From Ruthenibacterium sp. (lineage in GTDB: Bacteria > Bacillota > Clostridia > Oscillospirales > Ruminococcaceae), in assembly GCA_020025235.1 (NCBI GenBank), contig JAHHSL010000039.1, positions 1-17,775 on the forward strand: a stretch of 17,775 nt of DNA. Direction: 5' to 3'. A model generated the notes under the pieces. The model worked only from the letters and a program-made list of their open reading frames with translations, ran no database searches and was not told the DNA's origin. The first letter of the stretch is position 1; each line of letters opens with the position of its first letter. A program made the position numbers and the translations under genes. Shown piece by piece: positions 5,716-12,934 of this stretch.

Positions 5716-7523
5716 ACGGGATCATCCTTCGGCAGAGCGTCGCTCTCCGAAAAATCCTCACGGTCGAGCGTCAGGTTCGGGTTATAATACGGGTCGCAGA
5801 TCAGGCTTTCACCGTAGCGTTCCTTCATGCGGCGGCGTTCACCGTCAAAGCGCTCTTTTGCCGCACCCTTGGTATCCTGCCCGCGGCTTTTGCTTTCATA
5901 ATGATACAGTTCGGCATACGGCGTGTAGACGATACGGTATCCGCTGTTGCGCACACGCAGGCAGAAATCCACATCGTTGAACGCCACGGTGAATTTTTCA
6001 TCCAGACCGTTCATCTCGTCATACACCGAAGCCTTTACCAGCAGGCACGCCGCCGTCACGGCGGAAAGATCCTGCACCGTCGATGCACGGAACATATAGC
6101 CGCTGCCGCCGCGCTTTGCATACTTATGGCTGTGGCCCGCATAGCCGCCCAGCCCGACGATCACGCCCGCATGCTGAATGGTGTCATCGGGATAATAGAG
6201 CTTTGCGCCCACGATGCCCACGCCCGGCTGTGCGCACAGGGAAAGCATCTCCGAAAGCCATGTCCCGTTGATGACCTCCACGTCATTATTGAGCAGCAGC
6301 AGATATTCGCCGTTTGCATACCGGCGTCCGAAATTATTGATCGCGCTGAAATTGAAGCCGCCCTCATACCGCACGACCCGGCAGTTCGGATGCCGGCCTT
6401 CCAGTGTTTCGTAATAGCGGAACGTCGCGTCCTCGGTCGAATTGTTTTCGATCACGATGATTTCATAATGCGGATAGGTCGTTTTTTCAAAAATCGAGCA
6501 CAGCGCCTTGTCCAGATCGTCGATGTGATCCTTGTTCGGGATCAAAATCGAAACGAGCGGTTCGCCCTCGATTTCATATTCTACCTTATAGGTGCTGGGG
6601 AACAGGCCGTCCACGACTGTTCCCTTTGCACCGGTGCGGGCAAGGTGCCCCGCCACGGCGCGCTTTGCCGCTTCGGCCACATACGGCTTTGCCTGCGTGC
6701 CCGCCGAGGTGGACGCCGCATGCACGCGCCAGTAATACAGCACCTTTGCGATGTGCTGCGGCACCGTGCGCTCTGAAAGCTTCAAGAACAAATCGTGATC
6801 CTGACTGCCGTCACATTCCGGGCACAGCCCGCCCACTGCGTCGAACAGTTCTTTTGTAAATACGGAAAAATGGCAGATGTAATTGCAGCAGTTGAGGTAA
6901 TCCGGCGCAAATGAGGGCTTGAAGTGCCCCGTCGTAGGCCGGCGGATATCGCTTGTAAAAAGCGCCTCGTCGCTGTACAGGAACTGTGCGCCTGTCTCGT
7001 GTGCGGCTTTCATCATCTCGTAAACAGCATGCGGAGCCAGCACATCGTCATGGTCGGCAAGGCCGATATATTTTCCCGCCGCAAGGGCTGCCGCCGCGTT
7101 CGTATTTGCGGAAATGCCCTTGTTTTCCACCTTGACGCAGCGGATGCGTGCATCTTTTTTCTGATATTCCGCCACGGTTTTTGCAACGTCTGTATGCTGT
7201 TCATCGCTCGCATCCGCAAAGCACAGTTCCCAGCACGGGCAGGTCTGCGCCAGAACGCTGTCGATCAGCTCGCGCAGGAATTTCTGCGGAGTGTTGTAAA
7301 GCGGCACGCAGATGCTCACCGTATCCCAGCCAAGGGCGCTGTAATCCAGCGCACGCTGTGCGGCAAGCGTTTCTTTTTTGGGCAGAAAACGCCCTTTTTT
7401 GCTGCCGAAGCGCCGCTTGCAGAACGCCGCCGCCCGCCGGAACGTCGGTGCAAGGCCGTCTGTGCGTACCATTTCAAAGAACACCGCCGCCAGCTCGCGC
7501 AGGCGTTTGAGTTTCAGATTCAT
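5712..7523 (-). CDS. Double-domain family 2 glycosyltransferase (distal copy)
   Basis: A 603-residue protein with two GT-A family 2 domains. Domain 1 (about 67-270) starts VSICVPLYNTPQKFLRELIDS and has the metal/sugar-nucleotide motif ADHDD (156-160). Domain 2 (about 323-560) starts VSILIPNKDHIDDLDKAL, has LLNND (410-414) and the downstream FNDVDFCLR acceptor-side motif of rhamnosyltransferase-like GT2 enzymes. The order and motifs match the WbbL/RgpF-like enzymes of rhamnan and O-antigen clusters, which add sugars to a lipid-linked glycan at the cytoplasmic face. No membrane helices are evident. The ATG at 7523 has AAGGAG about 7 bases upstream. It is paralogous to the gene just upstream (7565-9433). 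The sugar specificity is inferred only from rfbC in the same operon. Confidence 0.9.
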   Translation of the reverse strand: MNLKLKRLRELAAVFFEMVRTDGLAPTFRRAAAFCKRRFGSKKGRFLPKKETLAAQRALDYSALGWDTVSICVPLYNTPQKFLRELIDSVLAQTCPCWELCFADASDEQHTDVAKTVAEYQKKDARIRCVKVENKGISANTNAAAALAAGKYIGLADHDDVLAPHAVYEMMKAAHETGAQFLYSDEALFTSDIRRPTTGHFKPSFAPDYLNCCNYICHFSVFTKELFDAVGGLCPECDGSQDHDLFLKLSERTVPQHIAKVLYYWRVHAASTSAGTQAKPYVAEAAKRAVAGHLARTGAKGTVVDGLFPSTYKVEYEIEGEPLVSILIPNKDHIDDLDKALCSIFEKTTYPHYEIIVIENNSTEDATFRYYETLEGRHPNCRVVRYEGGFNFSAINNFGRRYANGEYLLLLNNDVEVINGTWLSEMLSLCAQPGVGIVGAKLYYPDDTIQHAGVIVGLGGYAGHSHKYAKRGGSGYMFRASTVQDLSAVTAACLLVKASVYDEMNGLDEKFTVAFNDVDFCLRVRNSGYRIVYTPYAELYHYESKSRGQDTKGAAKERFDGERRRMKERYGESLICDPYYNPNLTLDREDFSESDALPKDDPV

Positions 7524-7564
7524 ATGGATTCTCCTTTATATCCGGCTTTTCTGTGCCGTGCGGA

Positions 7565-9433
7565 TCACCTGTATCCGTAGTTTTCATACAAAAGCGTCAG
7601 ATGCGGGTTATAGTACGGGTCGCCGCGCTGCATCAGGTCTGCATACCGTGTGCGGAAGCGCCCGCGCTCTGCCTCATAACGTGCCTGCCGCGGCCCGCCG
7701 CAGTTCGTGTCGTCGCCGCGGCTTTTGCTTTCGTGGTGCACGGCGCACGCAAACGGCGTCATCACATTGCACAAGCCCTTTTCCCACAGGCGCAGACAGA
7801 AATCAACGTCGTTATACGCAACGGCAAAGTTTTCGGCATCCAGCCCGCCGACGGCGTCATACAGCGCCTTTTTCACCATAAGGCATGCACCCGTCACCGC
7901 GCAGAAATTCTGCGTTGTGGCAAGCCGGTTCATGTCACCGGCGCTTTCACGCGGGTGGCCTTTATGGGAATGTCCCGCGCTGCCGTTGATGCCGATGAAA
8001 ACACCCGCATGCTGGATCGTATCGTCGGGGTAAAACAGCTTTGCGCCCACCGCGCCGACGTCGTCCCTCTGCGAATAGGAAAGCAGCTCGCGGACGAAAT
8101 CCGGCGTTTCCACCTCGATATCGTTATTGAGCAAAAGCAAATGGCTGCCGGTGGCAAACTGCGCGCCGAAGTTATTGATCGCACTGAAATTGAATTTGCC
8201 CTCATAGCGCACCACACGGCATGCGGGATACTGCTTGTGCGCCGTTTCGTAATAGGCAAACGTCTCGGGATCTTCGGAATTGTTTTCAATGACGATCACT
8301 TCCAGATCGTCCCAGCCTGCGAAGCGGTACAGCGTTTCCAGACAGCGCGAAAGGTCTTCGACATGATCCTTGTTCGGGATCAGCACCGAAACGCGTCCCG
8401 GCTTTGTGATTTCATACTGCACACGATACGCGCCGGGGCTTTTTTCCACCGGCGTCACTTTGCCCGGCATGCCGAGCCGTTCCAGCTGCGCGGCGATTGC
8501 CCGTGCCCCTGCCTGCACGGCATAGGGCTTTGCCTCCATGCCGCTTGCCGTTGATGCGCTGTGGCTTCGCCACCAGTACAGGATCTTCGGGATATGCACG
8601 ATATGCCGCGCATGCTCCGTCAGACGCAGGATCAGGTCGAAATCCTGTGCACCGTCAAATTCCGCACGCTCGCCGCCGCCCGCTTTTTCCAGCAGTTCGC
8701 GGCTGAACACGGAAAGGTGTGTGATGTAATTGCACCCGCGCAGCGAATCGGGGGAAAAATCCGGTTTATAGTGATAGCGCAGCGCCTTTTTCAGCCGGGC
8801 GTCCAGCACCACTTCATCGGAATACAAAAAATCGGCATTTTCTTCGTTGATCTTTGTCACAACATCAAACAGCGCGCTCGGGGTAAGGACGTCATCGTGA
8901 TCCAAAAGCGCCAGAAAATCCCCGTGTGCCGCCGCAAAGCCCGCGTTGGTATTGCCGGATATGCCTTTGTTTTCCGCAAGGCGCACATAGGTGATGCGCC
9001 TGTCCGAAAAGCTGCGCACGGTTTTTTCCACATCCGCATGCGCTTTGTCCGAAGCATCGGCCAGCACCAGCTCCAGATTGGAATACGTCTGGCGCAGCAC
9101 GCTTTGGATCATCTCCCGCAGGAACTTTTTCGGCGTGTTATAAAGCGGGACCACGACCGAAATCAGAGGGCTTTTTTCAAACACCGCCGCACGCTGTGCC
9201 GGCAGTTCGCGGCGCAGCGGCAGTTCCAGCCGAAAGCGCTGGATCTCGCCCGTTGTCATCAGGCTGATGCGCACCGAAATTTCGCGCCAGAGTGCTTCGG
9301 CGCCGCGTTCGCTCAGGCAGGCACGGGCACGCCGGACAAGACTTTTGAAATGTTCCGGACGAACCGTGCGGGAAAGTGCCTTTCCTATGGAATCGCGCTC
9401 TGCAGGGTCCTGCACCTTATTTTCTTGCGCCAT
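7565..9433 (-). CDS. Double-domain family 2 glycosyltransferase (proximal copy)
   Basis: A 622-residue paralogue of the next gene, with the same two-domain plan. Domain 1 (about 91-290) has ISVVVPLYNTPKKFLREMIQS and LLDHDD. Domain 2 (from about 345) has VSVLIPNKDHVEDLSRCLE, then LLLNNDIEVETPDF and YNDVDFCLRL. Both copies also share the segment FNFSAINNFG and the ending DPYYNPxLTL, so they arose by duplication. The divergent N-terminal 90 residues may bind the membrane or a partner. The ATG at 9433 lies 7 bases after AAAGGGG. A 41-base gap with a fresh ribosome site separates it from the next gene. The two enzymes probably add alternating or successive residues of one repeat unit (inference). 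Confidence 0.9.
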   Translation of the reverse strand: MAQENKVQDPAERDSIGKALSRTVRPEHFKSLVRRARACLSERGAEALWREISVRISLMTTGEIQRFRLELPLRRELPAQRAAVFEKSPLISVVVPLYNTPKKFLREMIQSVLRQTYSNLELVLADASDKAHADVEKTVRSFSDRRITYVRLAENKGISGNTNAGFAAAHGDFLALLDHDDVLTPSALFDVVTKINEENADFLYSDEVVLDARLKKALRYHYKPDFSPDSLRGCNYITHLSVFSRELLEKAGGGERAEFDGAQDFDLILRLTEHARHIVHIPKILYWWRSHSASTASGMEAKPYAVQAGARAIAAQLERLGMPGKVTPVEKSPGAYRVQYEITKPGRVSVLIPNKDHVEDLSRCLETLYRFAGWDDLEVIVIENNSEDPETFAYYETAHKQYPACRVVRYEGKFNFSAINNFGAQFATGSHLLLLNNDIEVETPDFVRELLSYSQRDDVGAVGAKLFYPDDTIQHAGVFIGINGSAGHSHKGHPRESAGDMNRLATTQNFCAVTGACLMVKKALYDAVGGLDAENFAVAYNDVDFCLRLWEKGLCNVMTPFACAVHHESKSRGDDTNCGGPRQARYEAERGRFRTRYADLMQRGDPYYNPHLTLLYENYGYR

Positions 9434-9458
9434 GAATTTTCCCCTTTCTTTTTACAGC

Positions 9459-9511
9459 ACAACGCGGTCCGGCTGCTGTCAAAACCGTACAGCAGCCGAA
9501 AACCGCGTTGT
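9459..9511. repeat. Large intergenic hairpin inside the polysaccharide operon
   Basis: ACAACGCGGT (9459-9468) pairs with ACCGCGTTGT (9502-9511), and CGGCTGCTGT (9470-9479) pairs with ACAGCAGCCG (9489-9498). The 1-versus-3-base internal loop and 9-base apical loop leave 20 perfect base pairs. No T-run follows on either strand, so it is not a standard terminator. It fills most of the gap between the ABC ATPase gene and the first glycosyltransferase gene and could be a processing or stabilising element. Confidence 0.7.
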
Positions 9512-9532
9512 CATCACGCCCTGCGGCGGATC

Positions 9533-10273
9533 TTATTCATTGTTTTCGCCCAGCGACTTATAGGCGGCGCACACTTCGGCAACGTCGCCGTCCATTTTGA
9601 CACGGCCCTTTTCCAGCCACGTCACCTTATCGCACATGCGCTCGATCTGCTCGATCGAATGGCTTACCAACAGCACCGTGGTGCCGCCGCTCATCAGCTG
9701 ATGCATGCGCTCTTCGCATTTTTCCTGAAAGCGGAAGTCGCCGACCGAAAGGATCTCGTCCGCGATCAGCACTTCCGGCGTGGTAATGGTCGCAATGGCA
9801 AAGGCGATGCGCGCCACCATGCCCGAGGAATAGTTTTTGAGCGGAACGTCCAGAAAATCGCGCAGCTCGCTGAACTCGACGATCTCGTCAAATTTTTCGT
9901 CGATATATTTCGGCGTAAGCCCCAGCACCGTACCGTTGAGGTAGATGTTTTCCCGCGCGGTAAGGTCCATATCGAAACCCGCGCCCAGTTCGATGAGCGG
10001 GGCGATCGTGCCGTTTACGCTGACAGAGCCCTTGGTGGGCTTGAACACGCCAGAAATCACCTTCAAAAGCGTGGATTTGCCCGAGCCGTTCAGCCCGACG
10101 ATGCCGCGGAATTCGCCTTTTTCAACGCGCATCGAAACATCGCGCAGCGCATAAAATTCTTCAAACTGCAGCTTGCCCTTCACGGCGGCAAGCAGATATT
10201 CCTTCAGGCTTTCATGCTTTTCCTTGGCCATATTAAAGCACATGGAAACATTATTCACTTCGATCATACTCAT
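9533..10273 (-). CDS. Polysaccharide ABC exporter, ATP-binding subunit (Wzt/TagH-like)
   Basis: A 246-residue ABC ATPase that powers export of a lipid-linked polysaccharide with the permease encoded just upstream. Walker A GLNGSGKST (60-68), signature NYSSGM (147-152), Walker B VLIADE (168-173) and switch His205 are all intact. The region between Walker A and the signature (APLIELGAGFDMDLTARENI) is typical of Wzt/TagH/RgpD-type subunits. It ends soon after the nucleotide-binding domain, so it lacks the C-terminal carbohydrate-binding domain of Wzt proteins that recognise capped O-antigens. I choose the ATG at 10273: AAGGGGG (10288-10282) is 8 bases away, whereas the in-frame GTG at 10282 overlaps that ribosome site. 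Confidence 0.93.
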   Translation of the reverse strand: MSMIEVNNVSMCFNMAKEKHESLKEYLLAAVKGKLQFEEFYALRDVSMRVEKGEFRGIVGLNGSGKSTLLKVISGVFKPTKGSVSVNGTIAPLIELGAGFDMDLTARENIYLNGTVLGLTPKYIDEKFDEIVEFSELRDFLDVPLKNYSSGMVARIAFAIATITTPEVLIADEILSVGDFRFQEKCEERMHQLMSGGTTVLLVSHSIEQIERMCDKVTWLEKGRVKMDGDVAEVCAAYKSLGENNE

Positions 10274-10286
10274 ACCGGCCACCCCC

Positions 10287-11105
10287 TTAAATGTGCAGAA
10301 CGAACTTGTCCTGCTGACGGCGGAACACGATCAGACCCAGTATAAGCGCAAGCAGAGCGCACAGGGCGCATACCCAGATCATATTCACCGACAGAACCTT
10401 CCCGTCCAGCACGGTATCGCGGAAGCCCGTGATATACCAGTACAGCGGATTGAAGCGGATCAGGCTCTGCATGTTCATCGTGTGGCCCGCGATCGTGATA
10501 TCGCCCATCTGTGCAGGATCATAGAAAATTGCAGAAAAGTACATCAGCGCGGTGATGAATACGCCCCACAGATGCATGACGTCGCGGAAGAACACCGTCG
10601 CTGCGGAAAGCATCAGCCCGACGCCCAGCGTGAACACGAACAGCGTCAGCAGCGGATACAGTGCAAGGAAAGCCGTCAGGTGCAGCTTTGCCCCCGTGAA
10701 CAGCATCACGATGATAAGCGCAATGAACGAGAACAGGCAGTTCACCAATGCAAAGCACACGCGCTCAAGCGGGAAAATATATTTCGGGATATACACCTTT
10801 TTGATCAGCGGCGCCGCCGACAGCATGCTGCTCATGGCGCTGCCGGTGCCTTCACTGAAAAAGTTGAACAGCAGCTGGCCGATCAGAAGATAAACCGGGA
10901 AGTTTTCGATGCCCGCGCCGCGCATATCGAAAATGGAAGAGAAAACAAGCACCATGACGATGTTCATGAGCAGCGGGTTCAGGACGCTCCACAGAACACC
11001 CAGGACGCTGCGGCGGTATTTCAGCTTGAAATCACGCCCGATCAGGTTCTGCAGAAGATAGCGGTACCGCCAGAAATCCTTGATATATGCTTTCAGCATG
11101 TTCAT
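10287..11105 (-). CDS. Polysaccharide ABC exporter, permease subunit (Wzm/TagG-like)
   Basis: A 272-residue ABC-2 type membrane protein with about six transmembrane segments. The N-terminal cytoplasmic signature GRDFKLKYRRSVLGVLWSVLNPL is the hallmark of polysaccharide and teichoic acid exporters (Wzm, TagG, RgpC). A second marker is FNPLYWYITGFRDTVLDGK near the C-terminus, in the periplasmic-facing region of Wzm structures. It forms the channel for the glycan made by the downstream glycosyltransferases. The ATG at 11105 is 9 bases after AGGTGG, which overlaps the stop of rfbC, so translation of the two is probably coupled. Its stop lies inside the ribosome site of the ATPase gene, again suggesting coupling. 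Confidence 0.94.
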   Translation of the reverse strand: MNMLKAYIKDFWRYRYLLQNLIGRDFKLKYRRSVLGVLWSVLNPLLMNIVMVLVFSSIFDMRGAGIENFPVYLLIGQLLFNFFSEGTGSAMSSMLSAAPLIKKVYIPKYIFPLERVCFALVNCLFSFIALIIVMLFTGAKLHLTAFLALYPLLTLFVFTLGVGLMLSAATVFFRDVMHLWGVFITALMYFSAIFYDPAQMGDITIAGHTMNMQSLIRFNPLYWYITGFRDTVLDGKVLSVNMIWVCALCALLALILGLIVFRRQQDKFVLHI

Positions 11106-11111
11106 CCGAGC

Positions 11112-11678
11112 TTACCACCTTTCAAAAAACGCATAATCCTGTTCTTTGAAACCCTTGTGCACGCTGTCCTTTGCGGAAAGCCGGATTTCGCCATCGATTT
11201 CGGGCCATACGATCCCGATATCCGGGTCATCCCACTTTACGCCGCCTTCGGACGACGGGTCGTAAAAATCGGTGCATTTATAGGTGAATTCCGCTTCATC
11301 GGAAAGCACGAGAAAACCGTGTGCAAAGCCCTGCGGGATATAAAACTGCTTTTTGTTTTCTGCCGAAAGCGTCACGCCGACCCATTTGCCGAACGTTTCG
11401 CTGTTCGGGCGGCAGTCCACTGCAACGTCGAACACTTCGCCGCTGACAACGCGCACAAGCTTTCCCTGCGTATGCTCTTTCTGGAAATGCAGCCCGCGCA
11501 GTACACCCTTGGAGCTTTTGCTCTGGTTATCCTGCACAAACGGGCCTTTGATGCCCGCTGCTGCAAATTCACGTTCTTCAAACGTTTCCATAAAATAACC
11601 GCGGCTGTCACCGAACACGGTCGGTTCGATCACAAGCACGCCGGGAATTTCCGTGCTGATAAAATTGAATTTTCCCAT
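11112..11678 (-). CDS. rfbC: dTDP-4-dehydrorhamnose 3,5-epimerase
   Basis: A 188-residue cupin-fold enzyme (RmlC) that epimerises dTDP-4-keto-6-deoxyglucose at C3 and C5, the third step of dTDP-L-rhamnose synthesis. The substrate loop GVLRGLHFQ carries catalytic His64; YIPQGFAHGFLVLS (113-126) and Tyr134 in FTYKCTDFYD complete the usual active-site pattern. Length is normal. The ATG at 11678 has a GAGAGG ribosome site, rather far (about 12 bases). It is the first gene of the operon. The other dTDP-rhamnose genes (rfbA, rfbB, rfbD) are not in this window, so they must be elsewhere. Its presence is the main reason to expect rhamnose in the exported glycan. Confidence 0.95.
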   Translation of the reverse strand: MGKFNFISTEIPGVLVIEPTVFGDSRGYFMETFEEREFAAAGIKGPFVQDNQSKSSKGVLRGLHFQKEHTQGKLVRVVSGEVFDVAVDCRPNSETFGKWVGVTLSAENKKQFYIPQGFAHGFLVLSDEAEFTYKCTDFYDPSSEGGVKWDDPDIGIVWPEIDGEIRLSAKDSVHKGFKEQDYAFFERW

Positions 11679-11709
11679 ATCGAAAAATTTCCTCTCTTAT
11701 ATCTTCCTT

Positions 11710-11754
11710 TTTATTGACATGTTCAGACAATAAACCAAATATAGAATATCACAA
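11710..11754 (-). promoter_or_regulatory. Putative promoter and overlapping dyad of the rfbC operon
   Basis: On the minus strand TTGTGA (11754-11749) and TATTGT (11732-11727) with a 16-base spacer are a weak sigma-A candidate. A dyad TTTATTG (11710-11716) / CAATAAA (11728-11734) with an 11-base centre overlaps the -10 box and expected start point, as an operator would. Both calls are tentative; the gap 11679-11803 shows no better promoter. Confidence 0.4.
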
Positions 11755-11803
11755 AAGCGCCCGCCTTTCAAGTTCTTGCGGTGTTTCGCTGCGCCGCACT
11801 GCA

Positions 11804-11839
11804 TAAAAAAACAGCGTATGCAGAAATTCCTGCATACGC
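11804..11839 (-). terminator. Intrinsic terminator of the SpoIIQ-like gene
   Basis: A perfect 10-bp stem GCGTATGCAG/CTGCATACGC (11839-11830 with 11823-11814 on the minus strand), a 6-base loop, then TG and a run of seven T, 14 bases after the stop codon. It insulates the rfbC operon from the gene upstream. Confidence 0.92.
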
Positions 11840-11852
11840 CGCCGTTTTTTGT

Positions 11853-12644
11853 TTACTGTGCCTGTCCAAAAAATTCTTTGGGATCGAGATATCTGCCTTC
11901 CCGGATCACTTCTACATGCACATGATGTTCCAAAGCGCTTTCCGCCGGGATTTCGCCCAGCACGCCAATGGGCTCGCCGGCCTTCACCTCGTCGCCCGCT
12001 TTGACGTTCACCTGCGCAAGGCCGCACACGCGCATCAAGATGTCTCCCTGCCGCAGCTCCACGATATTGCCCCACTGCGGGTCCATTTTTACATCTGCCA
12101 CTGCGGCCGATGCCGGCGCTGCCACGGGCGTGCCCTTTTCACCGGCAAGATCCATGCCGTTATGCGTGCGCCAGTCGTTCATCGTGCGGTCGTACACCAG
12201 CTCGTCACCGGTAAAGCCCTGCAGGCTTGCGCCGTCGGTCGGCAAGGCAAACGAGGGCGGCTCCGCAGGATGCCGCTCTGCGGATTTTTCGGGCGTTTCG
12301 GATGCAGCGGACTGCTTTGCAGGCGTAGAAGATGCATCCTGCTGCTTGGGCTGCGACGAGGATGCATTCTGCGATTCGGACTGCGCAGAGGATTCGCTGT
12401 GTGCAAACGGCACATCCTCTTTCTTTTCCTCCGCGGGTGTGTGCGGTTCGTGCTGCCACGGGATTTCCTCCTCATTTTGGATCGGACGGCGGTACTGCGG
12501 CGTCTGCGGTTCAGTGTCCAGGGTATCCAGCATATTGCCCACGGCAAAGAAGCCCGCCGCCACCGCGCCTGTGATCACAAGCGTCAGCGCAGCGTAAAAG
12601 CCCTTGCCTTTCCAGAAGCTGCCGGAGCTTTGTTCGTTCTTCAT
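11853..12644 (-). CDS. SpoIIQ-like membrane-anchored LytM (M23) metallopeptidase
   Basis: A 263-residue protein: a short cytoplasmic N-terminus, one transmembrane helix (about 17-37), a low-complexity Ser/Gln/Glu/Pro linker (about 40-135), and a C-terminal LytM domain (about 148-258). The motif NDWRTHNGMD is characteristic of SpoIIQ, the forespore protein that docks with SpoIIIAH across the intermembrane space during engulfment. His161, Asp165 and the HVH pair (His241, His243) keep a complete zinc and catalytic set. Clostridial SpoIIQ retains such residues, whereas Bacillus subtilis SpoIIQ does not. The ATG at 12644 follows GGGAGG by about 8-9 bases. It is divergent from psuG. A vegetative cell-wall endopeptidase is the alternative; the usual neighbour spoIID is not seen. 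Confidence 0.82.
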   Translation of the reverse strand: MKNEQSSGSFWKGKGFYAALTLVITGAVAAGFFAVGNMLDTLDTEPQTPQYRRPIQNEEEIPWQHEPHTPAEEKKEDVPFAHSESSAQSESQNASSSQPKQQDASSTPAKQSAASETPEKSAERHPAEPPSFALPTDGASLQGFTGDELVYDRTMNDWRTHNGMDLAGEKGTPVAAPASAAVADVKMDPQWGNIVELRQGDILMRVCGLAQVNVKAGDEVKAGEPIGVLGEIPAESALEHHVHVEVIREGRYLDPKEFFGQAQ

Positions 12645-12715
12645 TCTTTTTTCCTCCCTGCCGTTTTCGTCCGGGCGGGCTTTTCCCTCCCGATCCCTGC
12701 GGCCTGTGATACTAG

Positions 12716-12744
12716 TATTTTGAACGTTCCGTTCCGGAATATAC
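12716..12744 (-). promoter_or_regulatory. Possible sigma-F/G promoter of the SpoIIQ-like gene
   Basis: On the minus strand GTATA (12744-12740), 14 bases, then GTTCAAAATA (12725-12716). This partially fits the forespore consensus GYWTA-N-GGNRANAHTW and lies about 72 bases before the start codon. Two positions of the -10 element deviate. No convincing sigma-A promoter was seen in the same stretch. Confidence 0.35.
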
Positions 12745-12800
12745 ATGACCCGAAAAGATAAAATTTTACAAATACACCGCTCCGGTTCGCCGCCGTCCGC

Positions 12801-12829
12801 TTGCCTTTTTGCGCAGAACAACGTACAAT
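12801..12829 (+). promoter_or_regulatory. Sigma-A promoter of the psuG operon
   Basis: TTGCCT (12801-12806), 17 bases, TACAAT (12824-12829). The predicted leader of about 100 bases contains a direct repeat CCGGTGC but no recognisable riboswitch. Confidence 0.65.
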
Positions 12830-12934
12830 AGGTAAATATATCAAAGCTTTTTCTGCATGCAAAATCCCGCTTTCTGCCCGTCCGGTGCTTTCCGGTGCGG
12901 CAAATGCGTTTTTACTGCCAAAGGAGTATGCTTT

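Noticed and set aside
9459..9511. Rho-independent terminator splitting the polysaccharide operon
   Set aside because: The hairpin is strong but no T-run follows on the minus strand, so it is listed as a hairpin rather than a terminator.
10274..10282. GTG start for the ABC ATPase three codons upstream of the chosen ATG
   Set aside because: The GTG overlaps the only good ribosome site (AAGGGGG); the ATG at 10273 is correctly spaced.
8561..10345. 594-codon plus-strand open frame opposite the glycosyltransferase and ABC ATPase genes
   Set aside because: His/Arg/Gln-rich translation typical of an antisense shadow; it covers two well-identified genes and an intergenic hairpin.
10173..11717. 514-codon plus-strand open frame opposite the exporter permease and rfbC
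   Set aside because: Antisense shadow of two strongly conserved genes; no ribosome site or family motif.
12841..12920. Riboswitch in the psuG leader
   Set aside because: Only a short direct repeat and weak pairing are visible, and no known aptamer motif is recognised.
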